DNA of 64,000 nt from Bog-257 sp963805985. Lineage in GTDB: Bacteria > Acidobacteriota > Terriglobia > Terriglobales > Acidobacteriaceae. A model generated the notes under the pieces. It searched no databases and was not told the DNA's origin. It saw only the letters and a program-made list of their open reading frames with translations. This document shows positions 24,440-33,142 of this stretch, piece by piece. Made by a program: the position numbers and the translations under genes. Location of the stretch: contig CAWDWG010000008.1 in the NCBI GenBank assembly GCA_963805985.1, positions 62,001-126,000 of the forward strand, read 5' to 3'. The first letter of the stretch is position 1, and each line of letters starts with the position of its first letter.

Positions 24440-25972
24440 CTACTCGAATGGCGATTCCGTCTTAGGCGCGTGATGTGGTAGCGATTCCGGCATCTCGGAA
24501 ACATTCCACGCCCACGCTGCCAGCAACGCGGCGCCTTCATTGATCTGGTCGGGAATCACTTTGTCGAACGTGTCCGTCTGGCTGTGATGCACCTCGCGAT
24601 AATGCGCCGGCGACTGAATGCAGAAGTAGGCCGGCACGCCCTCATTCAGAAAGCCAACATGATCCGACGAGCCGAAGTAGCGTGTGCTCAGCGGTTGCAT
24701 GTCGAAGACCTCCTCCAGCGGCTGATAAATCTCCGACATCAGCGGCGCGGTGTCCCACAGGTTCTCCAGCGCGATGCTGAACACTTTGCCGGTTCCCGTG
24801 TCATGAATCAGCACTGCGTCCATCTGCCCGACCTCAGCTTCGTGATTCTTCAAATACGTCTGCACGCCGATGCCGCCCTCTTCTTCGCCCGTAAACAAAA
24901 TGAACGTGATGGTGCGCTTCGGCTTCCAGCCCAGCGCCTTTAGCGTGCGCGCCGCTTCCAGAGTGGCCATCGCACCGGTACCGTTATCCAGCGCGCCCTG
25001 TCCCAGGTCCCATGAATCCAGATGCCCGCCGATGATCACCCGCTGCTCGGGATGCTCGCTGCCCTTGATCTCGGCGACCGTGATCGACGCCGGTACAGGC
25101 TTCTCGGTCAGCGTGTTTTGCAGGTTGTACTTCATGGTCACTGGGCCGGATTGCAACAGGCGGTAGAGCAGGTCGTAATTCTCGTGCGTCAAGAACGCCA
25201 TGCGCATGCCTTCGGGAAGGAAGTGCATCCAAGTGCCGGCCATCGTGTAGAGGCTGTCGGTCTTGCCGCTGTCCAGCAGAACCAGCGCAGGCTCTTCGGC
25301 GGCGATTTGTTGAATCAGCTTTAAGCGCGCTCGCCCAGTAAAGCCGTCCCGCGGCACGCCGCGCTCCGGGGCGATGACCGCGTCGTACGCATTCTCAGGG
25401 TTGGGATCGAGCTTGGACAAATCCGTCGGCTTGCGCGCCATCACGATTTTGCCCTTGAGCTTGCCTTTGTACTGGTCGAAGTCCGACGGCTTGTCGATGT
25501 TCAGCAGCACAACCTCACCGCTGACGTCGCCATTGGTGCCCGGAGTCCATCCAAAGGCGTGAATGCCGATGCGCCGTTGAATCGGGCTGACGATCTCGGC
25601 AGTTTCCACTCCGCGCGTCCAGCCGTGATCGATCTCCGTCGTCTCCAGATGCGCATCGACGCCATACTGTTGAAAGCGCTTGAGCGTCCAGTCGCTGGCT
25701 GCCTGCATTTGCGGTGAACCCGTCAGCCGCGCCCCGATCTGCGTGGTCAGGTACTCCAGGTTCTTCACCAGTTCGGAGTGCGCCTTCACCTCATCGGCAA
25801 TCTTCTGGTCGGCATCCTCCATCGCCTTGCGATAGCTGTCGCGTTGTTCCTGCGAACGCTGCGATGTGGTTGCGGATTTTTGTGGAGCAGCTTTCGGCGT
25901 CTGTGCCAGAAGCACTCCGCCAAGTAGGACTACAGAGATGGACGCCAGCCAGGGGCGGCGAAGTCGAATCAT
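24440..25972 (-). CDS. Secreted M28 family aminopeptidase
   Basis: A 510-residue zinc peptidase with signal peptide (1-23, ending VLLAQ). The zinc ligands are in GGHLDSWDLGQGALDNGTG (His and bridging Asp), GEEEGG (catalytic Glu and ligand), IHDTGTGK (Asp) and the final HSQTDTFDKV (His). A PA-type insert (about 130-270) sits before the catalytic half, as in bacterial carboxypeptidase Q-like enzymes. It likely trims peptides in the periplasm or outside. Ribosome site GAGGAAGG precedes the ATG. Confidence 0.93.
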   Translation of the reverse strand: MIRLRRPWLASISVVLLGGVLLAQTPKAAPQKSATTSQRSQEQRDSYRKAMEDADQKIADEVKAHSELVKNLEYLTTQIGARLTGSPQMQAASDWTLKRFQQYGVDAHLETTEIDHGWTRGVETAEIVSPIQRRIGIHAFGWTPGTNGDVSGEVVLLNIDKPSDFDQYKGKLKGKIVMARKPTDLSKLDPNPENAYDAVIAPERGVPRDGFTGRARLKLIQQIAAEEPALVLLDSGKTDSLYTMAGTWMHFLPEGMRMAFLTHENYDLLYRLLQSGPVTMKYNLQNTLTEKPVPASITVAEIKGSEHPEQRVIIGGHLDSWDLGQGALDNGTGAMATLEAARTLKALGWKPKRTITFILFTGEEEGGIGVQTYLKNHEAEVGQMDAVLIHDTGTGKVFSIALENLWDTAPLMSEIYQPLEEVFDMQPLSTRYFGSSDHVGFLNEGVPAYFCIQSPAHYREVHHSQTDTFDKVIPDQINEGAALLAAWAWNVSEMPESLPHHAPKTESPFE

Positions 25973-26193
25973 TGCACCTTCCTCGGAGAAATCAGCAGGG
26001 AAGTAGATGATAGCGGCTACGCTGCGCCCCTGTCATCCTTAGGTCTTGAGTGGAGAATTTTTCTTGACTGCTTTGTCCGCTCCGGCGGTCTTGCCGTTCG
26101 CCTGGTCTGGACGTTGAGGTAGCGCTGGCCTCCGGCCGGTTGTGCCGCCGGCAGCGTGGCCAGCTCACGCCAGCCGTGTCTTACAATCATTCC
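25973..26193. other. Divergent promoter region
   Basis: Between divergent M28 and glutaredoxin genes. Plus-strand TACAAT at 26182-26187 ends 6 nt before the glutaredoxin ATG, a leaderless arrangement. Minus-strand TATCAT about 27 bp before the M28 ATG is a candidate -10. A GGCCTCCGGCC-type palindrome lies near 26128-26138. Confidence 0.55.
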
Positions 26194-26454
26194 ATGCAGC
26201 TGACCCTCTACTCGGCCTGGTGGTGCCCCGACTGCCGCGTCGCCAAGGCCTTCCTCAAAAAGCACAACATTCCGTACACCGAAATCGACATCGAAAGCAC
26301 CCCCGGCGCCGCGCAAGAGGTCGTACAACATACCGGCAAGCGCTCGATCCCCCAGTTTGTGATCGATGGCCGCTGGGTGCAGCCTTATCGTCCGGGCGAA
26401 GGTTTCCTTTACGAAGAGATGTCAGAGTTGCTCGGAATCGTCGATGAGGGGTAG
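26194..26454 (+). CDS. Glutaredoxin-family protein
   Basis: An 86-residue thioredoxin-fold protein. The redox motif WCPDC (residues 9-13) follows LTLYSAWW; the cis-proline is in KRSIPQFVIDG and helix 2 contains CRVAKAFLKKHNIPYTEIDIE. This fits the small glutaredoxin/Mrx1-like group (WCxDC). It reduces disulfides in the cytoplasm, possibly with mycothiol-, glutathione- or thioredoxin-type partners. The ATG at 26194 rather than an upstream start at 26140 is favoured by the TACAAT 6 nt before it and by the fold boundary. Confidence 0.88.
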   Translation: MQLTLYSAWWCPDCRVAKAFLKKHNIPYTEIDIESTPGAAQEVVQHTGKRSIPQFVIDGRWVQPYRPGEGFLYEEMSELLGIVDEG

Positions 26455-26522
26455 AGCTGGCCTTCAGGCCGACGTTCAAGCCGCCCATTTTCCCGAGTCG
26501 GCTTTTAGCCGGCGGCACAAAT

Positions 26523-27836
26523 CTACGCTCTGACCTGCCCTCCCTCCCCAAACACCCTGCGGAAGATCTTCCCCACATTCCGCAACGGCCGTTGCAAATC
26601 AAAAGCGTGCTCCAGCGTCTCGCGCTTCACCTTTGACGCTATCTCCGGCTCGTTCATTATCAACTCGCGGAAGTTCAAATCCTCCTTCCACGCCCTCATC
26701 GCATTCGACTGCACCAGCCGGTAGGCGTCTTCGCGCAGCATCCCCGCCTCCACCAAATCCAGCAGCAGCTGTCCGCTGAACACCAGCCCGCCCGTCGACT
26801 CCAGGTTCTTCAACATGCGCTTCGGATAAACCAGCAGCGTGTCGATCAGGTTGGTCGTCTTGTGAAGCAGGTAGTCGACGAGAATCGTCGAGTCCGGCAG
26901 AATCACCCGCTCCACCGATGAGTGCGAGATATCGCGCTCGTGCCACAACGCCACGTTCTCCAGTGCAGCCTGCGAATTCGCGCGCACTACGCGCGCCAAG
27001 CCGCTGATCTGCTCGCAGGTCACCGGATTGCGCTTGTGCGGCATCGCCGACGAGCCCTTTTGCTTCTCGCTGAAGTACTCTTCCGTCTCCCGCACCTCCG
27101 TCCGCTGCAGGTGCCGGATTTCGGTCGCGATCTTGTCCAGCGTTGACGCGATCACCGCCAGCGTGGCGACGTAAAACGCATGACGATCGCGCTGAATCAC
27201 CTGCGACGAAACCGCCGCGACCTCGAGGCCGAGCCGCTTGCAAATCGCCTCTTCGTATTCCGGTTCCAGATGCGCCGCATTGCCCACCGCGCCGGACAGC
27301 TTCCCAACCCGCATCTGCTCTGCCGCCATCTCAAAGCGCTCGATGTTGCGTTGCACTTCCGAATACCAGTTCGCCAGCTTCAGCCCAAAGGTGATCGGTT
27401 CGGCGTGAATGCCGTGTGTGCGCCCGATCGCCGGCGTGTCCTTAAACTCCCAGGCGCGGCGCTCCAGTACCTCTCCCAGCTTCCGGAGATCGTCACGCAG
27501 GATTGCCGACGCCTGCTTCACCAGCAGCGCCTGGGCAGTATCGACCACATCGTTCGACGTCAGGCCGTAATGCAGCCAGCGCGATTCCGGGCCGACCTTT
27601 TCCGCAACCGCCGTGGTAAAGGCAATGACGTCATGTTTTACCTCGGCCTCGATCTCGTGAATACGCGCGACCTCAAAGCCGCCCTTTTCGCGCATGGCTG
27701 TGGCCGCAGACTGCGGCACAATGCCGGCTTCGGCCAGCGTTTCGGTAGCAGCGATCTCTACATCAAGCCAGGTCCGGAACTTGTTTTCGTCACCCCAGAT
27801 GCGGCCCATCTCCGGGCGGGTATAGCGAGCGATCAA
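26523..27836 (-). CDS. purB: Adenylosuccinate lyase
   Basis: Makes AICAR and AMP in purine synthesis by removing fumarate. The 437-residue product starts IARYTRPEMGRIWGDENKF, the family N-terminus. RTHGIHAEPITFG (catalytic His region), SSAMPHKRNPVTCE (the mobile signature loop with the catalytic Ser) and ERVILPDSTILVDY are all present. The frame is open upstream to 27980, but a TTG at 27836 with AAAAGGAG 6 nt before it matches the conserved start exactly. So this gene uses a TTG start with a ribosome site, unlike the leaderless neighbours. Confidence 0.95.
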   Translation of the reverse strand: MIARYTRPEMGRIWGDENKFRTWLDVEIAATETLAEAGIVPQSAATAMREKGGFEVARIHEIEAEVKHDVIAFTTAVAEKVGPESRWLHYGLTSNDVVDTAQALLVKQASAILRDDLRKLGEVLERRAWEFKDTPAIGRTHGIHAEPITFGLKLANWYSEVQRNIERFEMAAEQMRVGKLSGAVGNAAHLEPEYEEAICKRLGLEVAAVSSQVIQRDRHAFYVATLAVIASTLDKIATEIRHLQRTEVRETEEYFSEKQKGSSAMPHKRNPVTCEQISGLARVVRANSQAALENVALWHERDISHSSVERVILPDSTILVDYLLHKTTNLIDTLLVYPKRMLKNLESTGGLVFSGQLLLDLVEAGMLREDAYRLVQSNAMRAWKEDLNFRELIMNEPEIASKVKRETLEHAFDLQRPLRNVGKIFRRVFGEGGQVRA

Positions 27837-28085
27837 GTAAGGCTCCTTTTGACGGCGAAGAAACTCTCCATTGTACAGGCAGGAAACTCCAAACTTGATC
27901 GGAGGTGATTGTCGCGTAGCGCCGGCCTCCCGTCCGGCTATCCCAGCGGCGTCCCGCCGCCGGCGAACGCAATGGGGCACGACTTCGGTCGCCCGATAAG
28001 CCTTTTATCCTTCATGGGCCGGCTTCAGCCGGCGGCAGAGCACTAGCGCAAAGAATCGTCCTCACCGGCTCCCACATCCAATAAA
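27837..28085. other. Divergent gap purB-marR with palindromes
   Basis: Contains GCCGGCCTCCCGTCCGGC-like and GCCGGCTTCAGCCGGC (about 28018-28034) palindromes of the dispersed families. No gene seen. Confidence 0.55.
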
Positions 28086-28104
28086 TATCGTAATACGATA
28101 TAAT
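28086..28104 (+). promoter_or_regulatory. Palindromic operator overlapping the marR promoter
   Basis: TATCGTA-A-TACGATA is a perfect dyad (28086-28100). Its right end shares two bases with TATAAT (28099-28104). A repressor on the dyad would block RNA polymerase, and MarR proteins typically bind such dyads in their own promoters, so autoregulation of the marR-ClC operon is likely. Confidence 0.7.
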
Positions 28105-28120
28105 TGTGTTCGCCCTGCTT

Positions 28121-28600
28121 ATGACGCACAACCACAAAGTCAAACTCTCCGATTACCAGGCGCTCGCCGAATTTCGTTATCAGATCCGCCGCTTCGTCCA
28201 TTTCAGCGAAGAAGCCGCCCGCCACGCCGCCGTGGAACCGCAGCATCATCAGCTGATGCTGGCCATCAAAGGCAAGCCTGACGAGGAACCCGCCCGCATC
28301 GCCTATCTCGCCGAGCGCCTGCAGATTCAGCATCACAGCGCGGTCGAACTCGTCGATCGCCTGGTCAAGAAAGGCCTGATCACGCGCACTCGCGGAGAGC
28401 AGGACCGCCGCGAGGTGTTTGTACAGCTCACGCCGCGTGGCGAGCGCATCCTCGACGAGCTAACCGTGCACACCCGTGCCGAATTGCTCTCCGCTGCGCC
28501 GCGACTTGTTGCCACACTCCAGCATCTGACCCGCCAACAGCAGACGGACCGCCTGCCGCGCCGCCGTTCGAAGCCCGCCGCAGCCGGGAGGTCGAAATGA
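28121..28600 (+). CDS. MarR family transcriptional regulator
   Basis: A 159-residue winged-helix regulator. The DNA-binding region runs RIAYLAERLQIQHHSAVELVDRLVKKGLITRTRGEQDRREVFVQLTPRG, with the D.R wing typical of MarR. The ATG at 28121 is preferred because the -10 box ends at 28104 and transcription should begin near 28111; a GTG at 28106 would lie upstream of that. The stop overlaps the next start (ATGA), so it is translationally coupled to a ClC channel gene. Signal or ligand unknown; regulation of chloride/proton exchange or acid response is an inference from the operon. Confidence 0.9.
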   Translation: MTHNHKVKLSDYQALAEFRYQIRRFVHFSEEAARHAAVEPQHHQLMLAIKGKPDEEPARIAYLAERLQIQHHSAVELVDRLVKKGLITRTRGEQDRREVFVQLTPRGERILDELTVHTRAELLSAAPRLVATLQHLTRQQQTDRLPRRRSKPAAAGRSK

Positions 28601-30447
28601 CTGCACAGCACACGGAAACACTTGGTGTCGACGGCCTCAATCCGCTCATCTCGACGCAATCTGCCAACGGAGCAGCGGTCCCTCAGGACGCAAAGTTCCG
28701 TACCGGCACGGTCTCGCTGCTGGCCGCAGCCATCGGCATCCTCGCCGGCTTCATCGCTTACGTCCTGTACAACCTGATCGGCCTGTTCACCAACCTCTTC
28801 TTCTATCACCGCTGGTCGTTCGCCTTCGTCAGTGCCCGCGACAATCATCTCGGCATGTTGGTGATCGTCACTCCCGTCATTGGCGGCATCATCGTCGGCA
28901 TCATGGCTCGCTACGGCTCAGACAAGATTCGCGGCCATGGCATCCCCGAGGCGATGGAAGCGGTGCTGATCAACCGCAGCCGCATCGAACCCAAAGTCGC
29001 CATTTTGAAGCCGATCTCCGCGGCCATCGCCATCGGCACCGGCGGCCCGTTCGGCGCGGAAGGCCCCATCATTCAGACTGGCGGCGCGGTTGGCTCACTG
29101 GTGGGCCAGTTGATGCATACCACCGCAGCCGAGCGCAAAGTCCTGCTGGCGTGCGGAGCCGCGGCCGGCATGGCTGCTACGTTCAGCACACCGATCGCAG
29201 GCGTCATTCTGGCTATCGAGCTTTTGCTCTTCGAGTTCAAATCGCGCTCGTTCATTCCGCTGGTGATCGCCAGCACGCTGGCGACCAGCGTTCATTTCCA
29301 ACTAATGGGGTCGGGGCCAATGTTCAAAGTCGGCGCGCTCGACTTCGGTCTGCCGCACGCGCTGCCGTTCTATCTGATCCTCGGAGTTCTCTGCGGCGCC
29401 GCAGCACTCGGCTTCAGCAAGCTGCTCTATTGGGTTGAAGATCAATTCGAGAAGCTGCCTATTCACTACATGTGGTGGCCGGCCATCGGCGCGTTAGGCT
29501 TGGGGATTATCGGCTACTTTGTGCCGCGCGTGCTCGGCGTCGGTTACGACACCATTTCCGACATCCTCAACGCCAGGATGTTGCTCGGCGCCTTGCTGGC
29601 CGTGATGATTTTCAAATCGGCGGCACTGGTCATCTCGCTGGGCTCAGGGACTTCGGGCGGTCTGCTGGCGCCCATGTTCATGGTCAGCGCAGCCATGGGT
29701 GCGGTTTTTGCCATGGTCGTCGACAAGATCTGGCCCGCCGCCAACCTCGCTCCCGGCGCTTTCGCCTTGGTTGCGATGGGAGCAGTTTTCGGCGCCGCTT
29801 CCCGCGCAGCCTTCACCTTCATCATCTTCGCCTTTGAGATCACGCGCGATTACAACTCGGTGCTGCCGCTCATGCTGGTAACCGTGATTGCCGACGCCAT
29901 TGCCGTGCACTACGCCAAGAACTCGATCATGACCGAGAAGCTCGCCCGGCGCGGCCTGCATATCCACACCGACTACGAACCCGACGTTTTCCAATCGGTC
30001 ACGGTCGCTCAGACCATGTCGAAGGAATTCGATACCGTGCCCACATCGATGACGGTTGCCGAACTGGCCGAGCGGATCACCAAACGCGATCCTGCCGTCA
30101 CTCATCACCAGGGCGTCTTCATCGTCGATGCTGAGGGCAGGCTCGCGGCCATCATCACTCCTGCCGACATCATGCGCGCTCTGGAGAAAGAACAGTCCGG
30201 CAAGATGACCGTACTGGAGGCTGGCTCTCCCAATCCGATCGTCACCTATCCTGGCGAGGTCCTCTACGACGCCGCAGCTCGAATGTTGCGCTCCAACGTA
30301 GGACGGCTGCCGGTATGCAGTTGGGAGGAGCCGGGACGTCCGGTCGGCTACCTCGGCCGCTCGCAAGTGATGGCCGCGCGTCTGCGCCGCCTGGAAGAAG
30401 AGTATGTGCGCGAGCCGGGCTGGATGCCGGCGCGCAAGAAAGCGTAG
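28597..30447 (+). CDS. ClC-type chloride channel or H+/Cl- exchanger with two CBS domains
   Basis: A 616-residue membrane protein. Motifs: RGHGIPEAM (variant of GSGIP), GPFGAEGPIIQTGG (variant of GREGP, keeping the gating glutamate), and GSGTSGGLLAPMFM (GGxxxP). About ten to twelve hydrophobic helices span residues 30-440. Two CBS domains follow (about 460-600). The retained gating Glu is compatible with either a gated channel or an exchanger; the exact type is not resolvable here. The first 35 residues are hydrophilic. It is the second gene of the marR operon, overlapping by 4 bp. Confidence 0.92.
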   Translation: MTAQHTETLGVDGLNPLISTQSANGAAVPQDAKFRTGTVSLLAAAIGILAGFIAYVLYNLIGLFTNLFFYHRWSFAFVSARDNHLGMLVIVTPVIGGIIVGIMARYGSDKIRGHGIPEAMEAVLINRSRIEPKVAILKPISAAIAIGTGGPFGAEGPIIQTGGAVGSLVGQLMHTTAAERKVLLACGAAAGMAATFSTPIAGVILAIELLLFEFKSRSFIPLVIASTLATSVHFQLMGSGPMFKVGALDFGLPHALPFYLILGVLCGAAALGFSKLLYWVEDQFEKLPIHYMWWPAIGALGLGIIGYFVPRVLGVGYDTISDILNARMLLGALLAVMIFKSAALVISLGSGTSGGLLAPMFMVSAAMGAVFAMVVDKIWPAANLAPGAFALVAMGAVFGAASRAAFTFIIFAFEITRDYNSVLPLMLVTVIADAIAVHYAKNSIMTEKLARRGLHIHTDYEPDVFQSVTVAQTMSKEFDTVPTSMTVAELAERITKRDPAVTHHQGVFIVDAEGRLAAIITPADIMRALEKEQSGKMTVLEAGSPNPIVTYPGEVLYDAAARMLRSNVGRLPVCSWEEPGRPVGYLGRSQVMAARLRRLEEEYVREPGWMPARKKA

Positions 30448-30768
30448 GGTAGAGCGGGCCTTCAGGCCAGCGAAGATCGGCGATCTCTCGTTTCCCGAAG
30501 ACACACGGCGCTGTGACGAAGCTACTTGCCGCACTCACCGCCGCCCAGAACAATAGAAGTCGGTAGGCTCTCCCACCGAGTCTTCTGGCTTTTTCTCAGA
30601 GTCAGACTCTCGCCGCCGTCAGACCCTTCACATCGTAACTCTTTGGCGTAGACGCACGCCGCCGCAAAGCGCCGTGGCTCTCGTCATCGGCGAGCTAACT
30701 GCAATCCCAGCCCCTGTGGCTTGAGGTCAAGAACGAACTTAGCACTCGCAAACTTTGGGAGAGATGCC
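30448..30768. other. Intergenic region before the Ig-like lipoprotein gene
   Basis: Starts with GTAGAGCGGGCCTTCAGGCC (hairpin family). The remainder, about 250 bp, shows no gene and no riboswitch I can name; a CCTGTGGCTTGAGG segment lies near 30713. Confidence 0.5.
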
Positions 30769-33048
30769 ATGACTTGGAAAGCCCTGCTTGGACTGGGACT
30801 GATCCTGTGTGTGATCTGTACCGGCTGCGGTTCATCCTCGAATCCGGCCAGTGGTCCACTAACGATCACTGCCGCGACGCTGCCCACGGGCACGGTTGGG
30901 ACAACTTACAGCTACTCCCTGCCCGCGACCGGCGGAATCCCTCCCTACGTCTGGAGCATTAACTCCGGCACGTTGCCGGCGGGACTGAAGCTCAGTACCA
31001 GAGGAACGATATCGGGCACACCCGTGGCCGCTGGGACGGTGAACTTCACCGTGTCACTCATCGACTCCGAAGCCGTGCCCGCCAGTACGACCGCCAACTT
31101 CAGCATCGCCATCCAGAGCGAGTTGGCGGTCACCAGTATTTCTCCACCTGCCGGCACCGTTGGCGTGAACTACAGCACCACTCTGGCCGCGGCCGGTGGC
31201 GTCCCACCCTACACCTGGACCCTCGCGAGCGGCAATTTGCCTCCGGGATTGAGCCTCAACTCGGCTGGCGTCATCTCCGGCAAGCCAACTGCGAGCGGTG
31301 CCTCGATCTTTACGGTTCAAGTTGCCGATTCAGGAGGAACGAACCAGCAGACGGCAGTGGCTCAGCTAACGATTGCCATCAACGTCGTAGCCATCACGAC
31401 CACGACGTTGCCGAACGCGACCGTGAATGTGCCGTACTCCGCTCCGCTGGCGGCGATTGGCGGCGTGACGCCGTACTCGTGGACGATCTCCGGCACCCTG
31501 CCCAGCGGATTAACTCTGAACAGTGCAGGCGTGATCTCGGGCACTCCAACATCGACGGGGAGCGCCACATTCACTGTTCACGTGGCCGACAGTGAAACTC
31601 CGCCGGCAACATCCAGCGCACAGCTCACACTCACGGTAAACGGTGGCGGCGGCTCAGCCGGTATGCAGGGGAATTATGCTTTCTACCTCAACGGATTCAA
31701 CTCCGGCGGCGCCTGGACGCTGGCGGGCAGCTTTCTCGCTGACGGCAACGGAAACATAACCAGCGGGATTGTGGACACTAATTCGGTCGCCGGCACGCCT
31801 CTGACCGTCTCGATCACCGGCACATACACGATGGCCGCGAATGGCCTGAACACGATGACCATCCAGGGCCAATCCTGGGGACCGATTACGCTGGCATTTG
31901 TTCTCGATTCCACCGGCAACGGCAGAGTGATTGAATACGATGACACCACAGGGCAGGGAAGCCGAGGCTCGGGCGTCTTACGCAAGGCAAACTCCAGCGC
32001 CTTCGGCGTCGGCACTCTGACCGGCAACTGGGCCTTCGGTATGAGCGGGGCAGGGGTGTTTGGGGAGCGTTTTGTCGACGTGGGAGCATTCACCGCGGCG
32101 AGTGGAAACATTTCCAAAGGATCGTGCGATACCAATGACGGCGGCGATTTCGAGAACTGCACTTTTACCGGCACGCTATCTGCCGTCGATCCGCAAACCG
32201 GACGCGCCACAGCAACGATTGAGAACGAAAATGGCACCAACAATGAGGTCGTCTATGTGGTTTCGACCAGTGAGCTCCTGATGGAACAAACGAATCAGGT
32301 TGAGCAGGATGGCGGTGCGGCGGGCCGGCGTCCCTTCTCAACTACGAACGGTGGAGCTGCTGTGCTCGTCGGTTCAGTGCTGCATCAGACCGGCTCGTTT
32401 GCCAATTCTTCGCTGAATGGCACGGTTGTTCTGTATATGCAGGATATTCAGCAACCGAGCGAGCTTGATCAATCCCTTGCGGGAATCCTCAGCTTCGACG
32501 GCAACGGCAACTTCACTATCACCGCGATGGATGAAGATCTTGCCGGGACCATGACTCAGGATCAACCATCGCAGGGCACCTATTCCGTTGCGGCAAACGG
32601 CTCGGTGAGCGTCAACTGTCAAAGTGGTGATTGCCCGGCCGGCTTTCTGATAATGGCGAACCAAGGCCTCTTTGTGAGCATCGGAGCTGATGCCGGCTTC
32701 GGCCTGATGGAGCCGCAAACGAATGTGTCTTTCTCTACTGCGTCGCTCGCCGGAAGCTACACGGGGGATTCACTGCCACCTCTCGACTACGTGAATGCTA
32801 TCAACGAGGTTGATTCAGGATCGGCGGACGGACTTGGTACGCTCACCCAGAGCAACGACTCCAGCGGTTCTGGTGGACTCGGCCAGTCCTCAGCCAATGT
32901 CTACAGCTACACCGTCGCGGCGAACGGCCGAGGCACGATGCAGAACCAGAGAAGCCAGACGCCTGCGGTGGTGTACATGATCTCGCCGGCCAGGTGGGTC
33001 GTCTTGCAGCCGACTCCAGACGCAAGGGTCGACGTTTATCAACACTGA
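30769..33048 (+). CDS. Lipoprotein with three Ig-like (He_PIG) repeats and a beta-rich C-terminus
   Basis: A 759-residue exported protein. The lipobox is in ILCVICTGCGSSS (Cys about 21). Three He_PIG-type domains of about 85 residues follow; each has 'TVGxxYSxxLxAxGGxPPYxW', 'GTLPxGLxLxxxGxISGTP' and 'FTVxVxDS'. From about residue 300 a different module with repeated 'GNYAFYLNGFNSGGAWTLAGSFLADGNGNIT'-like units (near 305, 425, 535, 655) fills the rest. These architectures are common in acidobacterial surface lipoproteins; a substrate is not known. Start: ATG after GGGAGAG and giving a proper signal peptide, rather than the open frame at 30721. Confidence 0.85.
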   Translation: MTWKALLGLGLILCVICTGCGSSSNPASGPLTITAATLPTGTVGTTYSYSLPATGGIPPYVWSINSGTLPAGLKLSTRGTISGTPVAAGTVNFTVSLIDSEAVPASTTANFSIAIQSELAVTSISPPAGTVGVNYSTTLAAAGGVPPYTWTLASGNLPPGLSLNSAGVISGKPTASGASIFTVQVADSGGTNQQTAVAQLTIAINVVAITTTTLPNATVNVPYSAPLAAIGGVTPYSWTISGTLPSGLTLNSAGVISGTPTSTGSATFTVHVADSETPPATSSAQLTLTVNGGGGSAGMQGNYAFYLNGFNSGGAWTLAGSFLADGNGNITSGIVDTNSVAGTPLTVSITGTYTMAANGLNTMTIQGQSWGPITLAFVLDSTGNGRVIEYDDTTGQGSRGSGVLRKANSSAFGVGTLTGNWAFGMSGAGVFGERFVDVGAFTAASGNISKGSCDTNDGGDFENCTFTGTLSAVDPQTGRATATIENENGTNNEVVYVVSTSELLMEQTNQVEQDGGAAGRRPFSTTNGGAAVLVGSVLHQTGSFANSSLNGTVVLYMQDIQQPSELDQSLAGILSFDGNGNFTITAMDEDLAGTMTQDQPSQGTYSVAANGSVSVNCQSGDCPAGFLIMANQGLFVSIGADAGFGLMEPQTNVSFSTASLAGSYTGDSLPPLDYVNAINEVDSGSADGLGTLTQSNDSSGSGGLGQSSANVYSYTVAANGRGTMQNQRSQTPAVVYMISPARWVVLQPTPDARVDVYQH

Positions 33049-33084
33049 GGATTGTGCTGCTCAACTGAGGATTGTGCTGCTCAA
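33045..33084 (+). repeat. 20-bp direct tandem duplication at the lipoprotein gene end
   Basis: CTGAGGATTGTGCTGCTCAA occurs twice in a row (33045-33064, 33065-33084). The first copy includes the stop codon. A clean recent duplication. Confidence 0.9.
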
Positions 33085-33120
33085 GAAAAAGGCCGGCGCT
33101 CGCGGGCGCCGGTCTCATTT
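33085..33120. terminator. Bidirectional terminator hairpin
   Basis: CCGGCGC (33093-33099) pairs with GCGCCGG (33106-33112). Going right it is followed by TCTCATTT, going left by CCTTTTTCTT, so it is stronger for the minus-strand mutase gene and also lies just after the lipoprotein gene. Confidence 0.75.
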
Positions 33121-33142
33121 GCAAAGTTGATATTCCAAGCGA

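Noticed and set aside
30448..30768. c-di-GMP or other riboswitch before the Ig-like lipoprotein
   Set aside because: No GEMM-type conserved segments could be found by eye.
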